From Propionibacterium sp. (lineage in GTDB: Bacteria > Actinomycetota > Actinomycetes > Propionibacteriales > Propionibacteriaceae): DNA of 8,346 bases. This document shows, piece after piece, positions 1 through 5,652 of this stretch. The DNA is taken from NCBI GenBank assembly GCA_012719335.1, contig JAAYAO010000260.1:1-8346 (forward strand), in the 5' to 3' direction. Made by a program: the position numbers and the translations under genes. Under the pieces are notes generated by a model. It was not told where the DNA came from. It searched no databases and was given only the letters and a program-made list of their open reading frames with translations. How positions within the stretch are numbered: position 1 is the stretch's first letter; the number at the start of each line of letters is the position of its first letter.

Positions 1-858
<858 letters not shown>

Positions 859-884
859 TCGGCCCGGCTGCCAAGGAGTGATGT

Positions 885-1112
885 ATGAGTGACGACACCG
901 CAGTCGACACCGGCCCGAAGTTCGAGGTGGTCGGGGGCAACCCCACCGCCGAAGAACTGGCCGCGCTGGTCAGCGTGCTCACCGTGGTGACCTCGCCGGT
1001 GCCCCCGCCGCCGGACAATGTGCCCTACATGGGTGGGTGGCGTTCGTACTGGCGTACCGTGCGGCAGCCGGTGCACCCGGGCCGGGACGCCTGGCAGCAC
1101 TACCGCACCTGA
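885..1112 (+). CDS. accE: Acyl-CoA carboxylase epsilon subunit
   Basis: A 75-residue protein of the small actinobacterial AccE/PccE family. In this family the epsilon subunit binds the beta hexamer, helps it dock with the alpha subunit and raises activity. The N-terminal half carries the recognisable core FEVVGGNPTAEELAALVSVL (residues 12-31). A Pro-rich linker (VPPPP) follows, then a basic/aromatic C-terminus with WR, R and PGRDAW, which is typical of the family. The start at 885 is set by AAGGAG at 873-878, six bases upstream. Another ATG at 881 runs into a stop after two codons. The position directly behind accD supports the assignment. Small size makes sequence similarity weak outside the two short conserved blocks, but context and motifs agree. 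Confidence 0.9.
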   Translation: MSDDTAVDTGPKFEVVGGNPTAEELAALVSVLTVVTSPVPPPPDNVPYMGGWRSYWRTVRQPVHPGRDAWQHYRT

Positions 1113-1123
1113 TCGGAGCCGCT

Positions 1124-1843
1124 GTGCACGTCGTGCTGGGTTCGGCCTCGCCGGCCCGGCTCGCCACCCTGCGCGCCGCCGGCGTCCATCCGGAGGTGCT
1201 GGTCTCGGGGGTGGACGAGGACGGGGTGGTCGCCGACTCCCCCGCCGCACTGGCCGGGATACTCGCCGAACTCAAGGGTGACGCGGTCGCCGACCGGGTG
1301 TCACGTCGGTTGAGCTCGTCGAAACCAGCGACCCCCACCGGGTCGCGTCGGTCGAGCTCGTCGCCTGTGCTGAGCTCCGCCGAAGTGAAACCAGCGACGC
1401 CCACCTCGTCCGACCACACCTTGGTGATCGGCGCGGACTCGGTACTGGAGTTCGACGGCCGGCCGATGGGCAAACCCGGCACCCCCGAGATCGCGAAACA
1501 ACGCTGGCAACAGATGCGCGGCCGCGACGGCGTGCTGTACACCGGCCATCGCCTGGTACTGCTGGACCCGGAGGGCCGGGTGAGGCGAGCCGCCACCGTG
1601 GTGGCCGGCACCCGGGTCTGGCACGCCGACCTGTCCGAGGCCGAGATCGACGCCTACATCGCCACCGGCGAACCGCTCCAGGTGGCCGGCGGATTCACCG
1701 TGGACGGCCTCGGCGGACCCTTCATCGACCGGATCGAGGGCGATTTCCACAATGTGGTGGGCCTCAGCCTGCCGCTGGTGCGCCGGCTACTCGCCGAATG
1801 GGGCGTCGGCTGGCACGAACTGCGCGCCGCCAACCCCGGCTGA
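1124..1843 (+). CDS. maf: Maf-family nucleoside triphosphate pyrophosphatase with an in-frame repeat insertion
   Basis: A 239-residue Maf protein. The family hydrolyses non-canonical or modified nucleoside triphosphates, or dTTP/UTP, to monophosphate plus pyrophosphate as a house-cleaning activity. Motifs in order: LGSASPAR at the N-terminus (loop usually SxSPRR), SGVDED (28-33), VIGADSVLEFDG (101-112, catalytic Asp105), GKPGT, then RGRDGVLYTGH, VAGGFTVDGLGG and NVVGLSLPLVRRLL. The GTG start at 1124 has GGAG at 1115-1118 and begins exactly at the family N-terminus; an in-frame ATG at 1037 would run through accE and is not supported. The gene follows accE by 11 bases, probably in the same operon, as in M. 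tuberculosis (Rv3280-Rv3282). Odd point: residues about 60-97 are a low-complexity Ser/Pro/Thr stretch encoded by palindromic repeat DNA, placed between the first helical part and the catalytic GADS strand. The frame stays open and the catalytic motifs are intact. Nucleotide specificity cannot be told. Confidence 0.93.
   Translation: MHVVLGSASPARLATLRAAGVHPEVLVSGVDEDGVVADSPAALAGILAELKGDAVADRVSRRLSSSKPATPTGSRRSSSSPVLSSAEVKPATPTSSDHTLVIGADSVLEFDGRPMGKPGTPEIAKQRWQQMRGRDGVLYTGHRLVLLDPEGRVRRAATVVAGTRVWHADLSEAEIDAYIATGEPLQVAGGFTVDGLGGPFIDRIEGDFHNVVGLSLPLVRRLLAEWGVGWHELRAANPG
1305..1339 (+). repeat. REP-like repeat copy A1, inside maf
   Basis: The copy starts with GTCGGTTGAGC (1305-1315) and continues as TCGTCGAAACCAGCGACC. 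It is the short, loop-less form: the head is joined directly to the tail. Its head is identical to that of copy B2 outside the gene (1940-1950). Its tail (1321-1339) matches copy A2 (1387-1405) at 18 of 19 positions. Units with a GGTTGAGC head and TCGAAACC tail are dispersed in many actinobacterial genomes (recalled knowledge). This one is translated as part of Maf. Confidence 0.75.
1347..1405 (+). repeat. REP-like repeat copy A2, inside maf
   Basis: A longer copy, with head GTCGGTCGAGCTCGTCG (1347-1363), then a central part containing CCTGTGCTGAGCT (1364-1376), then the tail GAAACCAGCGAC (1387-1398). Compared with copy A1 it carries an extra 23-base centre. It lies in the same reading frame as A1, and the tails are 66 bases apart. 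Both therefore encode the same peptide KPATPT (Maf residues 67-72 and 89-94). Confidence 0.7.
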
Positions 1844-1886
1844 TCCGCCCGCAGCCGGATCGGCCCCAGGGGCATCATCGGCCCCG

Positions 1887-1934
1887 CCGGCCGAGCTGCT
1901 CGCGCAGCAGACGGATCGAAACCAGCAACACCCA
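1887..1934 (+). repeat. REP-like repeat copy B1
   Basis: The head is CCGGCCGAGC (1887-1896). It is followed by a hairpin with arms CTGCT (1896-1900) and AGCAG (1906-1910), and then by the tail ATCGAAACCAGCAACACCCA. From 1918 to 1934 the tail matches the copy A1 tail inside maf at 15 of 17 positions. The head is slightly diverged from the other copies. Confidence 0.7.
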
Positions 1935-1939
1935 GCCCC

Positions 1940-1979
1940 GTCGGTTGAGCAGCCCGCGCAGCGGGCGAGTCGAAACCAG
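1940..1979 (+). repeat. REP-like repeat copy B2
   Basis: The most canonical copy: head GTCGGTTGAGC (1940-1950), a hairpin with arms GCCCG (1952-1956) and CGGGC (1962-1966) around CGCAG, and tail AGTCGAAACCAG. The design of constant head and tail with a variable GC-rich stem fits the dispersed extragenic palindromes of actinobacteria. It could also act as a transcription terminator for maf or for the opposing lipoprotein gene. Confidence 0.8.
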
Positions 1980-2013
1980 GGGCGACTCCGACGCACCCCG
2001 CCGGCAAACGGCG

Positions 2014-2445
2014 CTACTGGCCCTGTTTGCGCAGGCTGAACGCCCCACCGGGGGAACCGTCGCCCATCGGGGTGAACACCCCGTCCCAGCCGTGGCCGGT
2101 GAAGATCAGCGTGCCACCGGCGTCGTCGGTGATCGTCCACCCGGCCCCGGGCAGGGTGCCGCGGAACCACTCGGCCAGTTCGTCGGCGTCGGGGGCGTCG
2201 AACACCACGTTCACCACATTGATCTGGGAGGTCAGCAACTGCAGCCGGTGTTCCCGCGGCACCACCACCGCGTCCACCGGGCCGTACTCGGCCCCCAACT
2301 CGCGCAGCGTCACGCCGTCGGCCGGCACCGAGGCGGTGGCCGGGGGCGGGGTCGCGGGCGGGTCGAAATCGGGCACCGCCGAACAGCCGGTCACACCCGC
2401 CAGGGCCACTGCGACCACGAGCAGGGGACGGATTCGGCTGCGCAC
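2014..2445 (-). CDS. Small secreted lipoprotein of unknown function
   Basis: A 143-residue predicted lipoprotein, not recognised as a named family. The N-terminus has basic residues (MRSRIR), a hydrophobic segment (about 8-19) and the lipobox VTGC. Lipidation and cleavage are predicted at Cys21, leaving a 123-residue mature protein anchored outside the membrane. A Pro-rich linker (29-36) leads to a compact domain (about 44-143). It has an Asp/Glu-rich helix ending in AEWF (91-94), and then short segments GAGWTI, GTLIFTG and GWDGVFT that look like a beta-sheet. The GTG start at 2445 is preferred over the GTG at 2454: a TACAGT -10 hexamer sits exactly 7 bases upstream of it, fitting a leaderless transcript, and there is no good ribosome-binding site. 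It is transcribed away from ubiA and converges with maf. A link to the cell-wall genes is possible from position only. Confidence 0.8.
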   Translation of the reverse strand: MRSRIRPLLVVAVALAGVTGCSAVPDFDPPATPPPATASVPADGVTLRELGAEYGPVDAVVVPREHRLQLLTSQINVVNVVFDAPDADELAEWFRGTLPGAGWTITDDAGGTLIFTGHGWDGVFTPMGDGSPGGAFSLRKQGQ

Positions 2446-2452
2446 CCGCCCC

Positions 2453-2458
2453 ACTGTA
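2453..2458 (-). promoter_or_regulatory. -10 element for the leaderless lipoprotein transcript
   Basis: Read on the minus strand this is TACAGT, matching the actinobacterial TANNNT -10 pattern. It is followed by 7 bases (GGGGCGG) and then the GTG start at 2445, the spacing expected when the start codon is the first transcribed base. No clear -35 is seen, which is common in this phylum. Confidence 0.6.
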
Positions 2459-2465
2459 GCTGCGG

Positions 2466-2471
2466 TAGCCT
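2466..2471 (+). promoter_or_regulatory. -10 element for the leaderless ubiA transcript
   Basis: TAGCCT matches TANNNT and is followed by 7 bases (TGCCCCG) and then the ATG of ubiA. There is no Shine-Dalgarno sequence before that ATG, in agreement with leaderless initiation. This promoter would drive ubiA, dprE1 and probably dprE2. Confidence 0.6.
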
Positions 2472-2478
2472 TGCCCCG

Positions 2479-3399
2479 ATGACCAGCAGTAACCCCGCAC
2501 CCCGGACCGCTGACGAGCTCGACCGTCCCCGGACCTTTCTGCCCGCGTGGTTGCGTGCGATGCGCCCCAAGCAGTGGACCAAGAACGTGCTGGTTTTCTC
2601 CGCTCCCCTGGCGGCCGGAGCGATCCTGGATCCGGGGGTGGCCTGGCGGGCGGCCGTCGCCTTCGTGGTGTTCGCGCTGGTGTCGTCGGCGATCTACTTG
2701 GTCAACGACATCCACGATGTCGCCGAGGACCGGCTGCATCCGCGCAAACGGTTCCGGCCGATCGCGGCCGGTGAGCTGTCGATACCCACCGGTTGGGTGT
2801 TTGCCGTGCTCACCGCGGTGGCCGGGGTGGTCATCGGCTGGCTGATCAGCCCCCTGTTGGCGGCCACCCTGGTGGCCTACCTGCTGTTGCAGATCATCTA
2901 CTCGATGCTGCTGAAGCACCTGCCGATCATCGACCTGGCCATCGTCTCCTCGGGCTTCCTGCTGCGAGCGATCGCCGGTGGTGTGGCCACCGGCATCGAC
3001 CTCAGCCAATGGTTCCTGCTGGTGGCGTCCTTCGGGTCGCTGTTCATGGTGGCCGGCAAGCGCTATTCGGAGTTCGTCGCCCTCGGCGCCGAGGCGGGCA
3101 CCCGCAAGTCGCTGGCCCGCTACTCCGACTCCTACCTGCGTTTCGCCTGGACGTTGGCCGGGGTGTGCGTGGTGATGTCGTACTCGCTGTGGGCCTTCGA
3201 GCACCGCGGGGACGGCCCCGGCGGGGTGCAGTGGACGGCGCTGTCGATCGCACCGTTCACCCTCGCGATGTTGCAGTACGCGATGCGGATCGACACCGGC
3301 ACCGCCGGTGAACCCGAGGACATCGTGATGCGGGACCGTGTTCTTCAGGTGCTGGGTGGCATCTGGCTGATTCTGATTGTGGTGGCGGTGATGCTGTGA
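2479..3399 (+). CDS. ubiA: Decaprenyl-phosphate phosphoribosyltransferase (UbiA family)
   Basis: A 306-residue polytopic membrane protein like M. tuberculosis UbiA (Rv3806c). That enzyme moves 5-phosphoribose from PRPP to decaprenyl phosphate, the first committed step towards DPA. The N-terminal block MRPKQWTKNVLVF (residues 28-40) is typical of this subgroup. The UbiA Asp-rich motif is NDIHDVAED (76-84), followed by HPRKRFRPIAAGEL. Further conserved blocks are YSMLLKHLPIIDL (141-153) with GFLLRAIAGG (159-168), and AGKRYSE (192-198). Hydrophobic segments are spread over about 37-306, consistent with eight or nine membrane helices. The ATG at 2479 is chosen because homology starts there and a leaderless promoter precedes it. 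The open frame back to 1798 overlaps maf and the lipoprotein gene and is spurious. The stop overlaps the dprE1 start by 4 bases, and the downstream genes catalyse later steps of the same pathway. Confidence 0.93.
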   Translation: MTSSNPAPRTADELDRPRTFLPAWLRAMRPKQWTKNVLVFSAPLAAGAILDPGVAWRAAVAFVVFALVSSAIYLVNDIHDVAEDRLHPRKRFRPIAAGELSIPTGWVFAVLTAVAGVVIGWLISPLLAATLVAYLLLQIIYSMLLKHLPIIDLAIVSSGFLLRAIAGGVATGIDLSQWFLLVASFGSLFMVAGKRYSEFVALGAEAGTRKSLARYSDSYLRFAWTLAGVCVVMSYSLWAFEHRGDGPGGVQWTALSIAPFTLAMLQYAMRIDTGTAGEPEDIVMRDRVLQVLGGIWLILIVVAVML

Positions 3400-4751
3400 A
3401 CGACCCGACGACCCTGCACGGCTGGGGGCGAACCAACCCCACGCCGGCACGGGTGCACACCCCGACCGGCGTGGACGAGGTGATGGCGCACATCACCGAG
3501 GGCTCGCCCCGCGGGGTGATCGCCCGCGGGCTGGGCCGCTCCTACGGCGACCCGGCACAGAACGCCGGCGGCACGGTGCTCGACCTGACCGGGTTGAACC
3601 GGATCCTCACCATCGACGCCGAGGCCGAACCGCCCACGGTCACCGTCGAGGCCGGGGTCAGCCTGGACACCCTGATGCGTGAGCTGTTGGGCCACCGGCT
3701 GTGGGTGCCGGTGCTGCCGGGCACCCGCCAGGTGACCATCGGCGGCGCGATCGGCGCCGACGTGCACGGCAAGAACCACCACTCCCAGGGCTCCTTCGGC
3801 AACCACGTCCGCTCCCTCGACCTGGTCACCGCCGACGGCACCGTGCACACCATCGGCCCCGACACCGACCCCGACCTGTTCTGGGCCACCGTCGGCGGGA
3901 TGGGCCTGACCGGGGTGGTGGTGCGCGCCACCGTCGAGGTGCAGCGGGTCGAGACCGCGTTCTTCTCGGTCGACACCGACCGCACCACCGACCTGGACGA
4001 CCTGATGGCCCGGATGACCGACGGGGACGACAACTACACCTACTCCGTGGCCTGGTTCGACGCGGTGACCCGCGGCAAGCACCTGGGCCGGGCGGTGTTG
4101 ACCCGCGGCAACAAGGCGTCCCTGGACGAACTGCCGGCCAAGCTGCGCCGCGACCCGCTGCGGTTCGTCGCGCCCAGCTTCGGCACCATCCCGGATCTGT
4201 TCCCCAACGGCCTGCTGAACCGGGCCACCGCCCGGGCGTTCAGCGAGTTCTGGTTCCGCAAGGCTCCCCGGCACGCGGTCGGCGAGATTCAGAACATCAC
4301 CCAGTTCTTCCACCCGCTCGACATCCTGGCCGACTGGAACCGGGTCTACGGCCCGGCCGGGTTCCTGCAGTACCAGTTCGCCGTGCCGTTCACCGAGGGC
4401 GTCGCCTTCCGGCGCGCGGTGGAAACCATCGTCGGTTCGGGGCATGTGTCGGCGCTGAACGTGCTGAAACGGTTCGGGCCCGGCAACCCCGGCATGTTGT
4501 CCTTCCCGATGCCGGGCTGGACCCTGACCGTCGACCTCCCGATCCGGGACGGGCTGGCCGAACTGTGCCGCCGACTGGACGACCTGGTGTTGTCGGCCGG
4601 TGGCCGCACCTACCTGGCGAAGGACTCCCGGGTCTCCCCCGACGCATTGCGCCGGATGTACCCGCGGCTGGCCGATTTCGCCGCGGTGCGCGACCGGGTC
4701 GATCCCGATCGGGTGTTCGTCTCCGACCAGTCCCGCCGCCTCGACCTGTAA
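3396..4751 (+). CDS. dprE1: Decaprenylphosphoryl-beta-D-ribose 2'-oxidase DprE1
   Basis: A 451-residue FAD enzyme that oxidises the 2'-OH of decaprenylphosphoryl ribose to the keto form, which DprE2 then reduces to give DPA. It closely resembles M. tuberculosis DprE1 (461 residues). Shared blocks include HGWGRTNPT, ARGLGRSYGD (43-52, FAD-binding), LWVPVLPGTRQVTIGGAIG (102-120), HGKNHHSQGSFGNHVRS (124-140), WATVGGMGLTG, YTYSVAWFDAV, LPAKLR, FPNGL, YGPAGFLQYQF and LAKDSR with Lys409 (equivalent to catalytic Lys418). The cysteine attacked by benzothiazinones (Cys387) is replaced here by Thr378, in GWTLTVD versus GWNICVD. The drug-contact Tyr314 aligns with Phe305. The GTG start lies in a GTGA overlap with the ubiA stop, implying translational coupling. 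Alignment to the M. tuberculosis protein is from memory. Confidence 0.95.
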   Translation: MNDPTTLHGWGRTNPTPARVHTPTGVDEVMAHITEGSPRGVIARGLGRSYGDPAQNAGGTVLDLTGLNRILTIDAEAEPPTVTVEAGVSLDTLMRELLGHRLWVPVLPGTRQVTIGGAIGADVHGKNHHSQGSFGNHVRSLDLVTADGTVHTIGPDTDPDLFWATVGGMGLTGVVVRATVEVQRVETAFFSVDTDRTTDLDDLMARMTDGDDNYTYSVAWFDAVTRGKHLGRAVLTRGNKASLDELPAKLRRDPLRFVAPSFGTIPDLFPNGLLNRATARAFSEFWFRKAPRHAVGEIQNITQFFHPLDILADWNRVYGPAGFLQYQFAVPFTEGVAFRRAVETIVGSGHVSALNVLKRFGPGNPGMLSFPMPGWTLTVDLPIRDGLAELCRRLDDLVLSAGGRTYLAKDSRVSPDALRRMYPRLADFAAVRDRVDPDRVFVSDQSRRLDL

Positions 4752-4766
4752 CCCCCAGGAGTTGCC

Positions 4767-5525
4767 ATGAACGACGCCTTCGGCGCACCCCAGACCCTGC
4801 TGCTGCTCGGCGGCACCTCCGACATCGCGCTGGCAATCGCCCGCCGTTACCGGGCCGACGGCAACCTGCGGCGGGTGATCCTCGCCGCCCGGCCCGGCCC
4901 GCGCCGGCAGACCGCCGCCGGGCAGTTGCGCGAGCTCGGCCTCGAGGTGGCTGAGCTCGACCTGGAGGCCCGTAACCCCGACTCGCACGCCACCACCGTC
5001 GAGCAGGCCTTCACCGCCGGCGATGTGGACGTGGTGGTGTTCGCCTTCGGGGTGCTCGGCGAGGCCGAACGGGCCTGGACCGATGCCGATCACGTCCTGG
5101 AGGTCGCCGAGATCAACTACACCGCCCCGGTGCACCTGGGGGTTCTGGTGGCCGCCAAGCTCCGCGCCCAGGGGCACGGGTCGATCCTGGCGCTGTCCTC
5201 GGTGGCCGGCACCCGGATTCGCCGGTCCAACTTCGTCTACGGCTCCACCAAGGCCGGCATGGACGGTTTCTTCTTCGGGCTGGCCGAGGCCCTGCGCGGC
5301 AGTGGCGTGAGCGTCACGGTGGTCCGTCCGGGTTTCGTGAAAACCAAGATGACCGCCGGGCTGAAGCCGGCCCCCCTGTCGGTCACCGCCGAGCAGGTGG
5401 CCGAGCAGGCGGTGGTCGCCGCCCGCGACGGCAAGCAGGTGGTGTGGGCGCCGAGGCTGTTCCAACTGGTGATGCTGGTGCTGCGGCACGTCCCACAGGC
5501 CATTTTCCGCAAGCTGCCGTTCTGA
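4767..5525 (+). CDS. dprE2: Decaprenylphosphoryl-D-2-keto-erythro-pentose reductase DprE2
   Basis: A 252-residue short-chain dehydrogenase/reductase, the NADH-dependent partner of DprE1 that completes the ribose-to-arabinose epimerisation and yields DPA. The nucleotide-binding turn is LLGGTSDIALAIA (13-25). FAFGVLGEAE (92-101) and EINYTAPV (115-122) follow. The catalytic triad is Ser145 (in LALSSVAG), Tyr158 and Lys162 (in YGSTKAG). The C-terminus VLRHVPQAIFRKLPF is nearly the same as in M. tuberculosis DprE2 (recalled), and the length matches. The ATG at 4767 is set by AGGAG at 4757-4761 with a 5-base spacer. It follows dprE1 by 15 bases, in the same operon. No transmembrane segment is evident, as expected for a peripheral enzyme working on a lipid-linked sugar. 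Confidence 0.95.
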   Translation: MNDAFGAPQTLLLLGGTSDIALAIARRYRADGNLRRVILAARPGPRRQTAAGQLRELGLEVAELDLEARNPDSHATTVEQAFTAGDVDVVVFAFGVLGEAERAWTDADHVLEVAEINYTAPVHLGVLVAAKLRAQGHGSILALSSVAGTRIRRSNFVYGSTKAGMDGFFFGLAEALRGSGVSVTVVRPGFVKTKMTAGLKPAPLSVTAEQVAEQAVVAARDGKQVVWAPRLFQLVMLVLRHVPQAIFRKLPF

Positions 5526-5535
5526 CCCACCCGTC

Positions 5536-5565
5536 CCGGTGCGGTTCGGAATGACCAAGCACCGG
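5536..5565 (+). terminator. Possible terminator hairpin after dprE2
   Basis: Inverted repeat CCGGTGC (5536-5542) and GCACCGG (5559-5565), a 7-bp perfect stem with a 16-base loop, 11 bases after the dprE2 stop. There is no T-run. The stem is modest, so termination is only plausible; CCGGTGCGG also occurs as a direct repeat here (5536-5544 and 5562-5570). Confidence 0.4.
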
Positions 5566-5595
5566 TGCGGCGCATAGCAGCGGAGCCGGGGGGTC

Positions 5596-5601
5596 TAGAC
5601 T
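5596..5601 (+). promoter_or_regulatory. Candidate -10 element for accA3
   Basis: TAGACT matches the actinobacterial TANNNT pattern, which would place transcription start near 5608 and give a leader of about 45 bases ending in the strong AGGAGG site. No convincing -35 hexamer is visible. The preceding gene end and hairpin make an independent promoter here reasonable. Confidence 0.45.
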
Positions 5602-5652
5602 CCAACATTGAGCTCGCGTGAGTGTTTCAGAGTCGAACGCAGGAGGGACCCC

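Larger units (their letters stand above)
1844..2013. other. Intergenic region between convergent maf and lipoprotein genes
   Basis: 170 bases between two stop codons facing each other. No coding sequence is supported here. Most of it is occupied by two palindromic repeat units (1887-1979). They can form hairpins on either strand and so could end transcription from both sides. No T-tract follows either hairpin. Confidence 0.7.

Noticed and set aside
1301..1414. maf as a frameshifted pseudogene because of the insertion
   Set aside because: The reading frame is continuous from 1124 to 1843 and all downstream Maf motifs are intact, so it is treated as a real gene with an insertion.
1305..1979. 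A CRISPR array made from the repeated GAAACCAG tails
   Set aside because: The GAAACC ending is suggestive, but the units are palindromic with variable centres and unequal spacing, two lie within a coding sequence, and no cas gene is nearby.
1798..2478. A long upstream extension of the ubiA frame starting at 1798
   Set aside because: It runs through the end of maf, the repeat units and the antisense of the lipoprotein. The translation has no family character until the ATG at 2479, where a leaderless promoter fits.
3345..5558. A 737-codon open frame on the minus strand across dprE1 and dprE2
   Set aside because: Its composition (rich in Gly, His, Val, Gln) is the usual antisense reading of a high-GC gene. 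It opposes two genes with strong family matches and has no recognisable domain.
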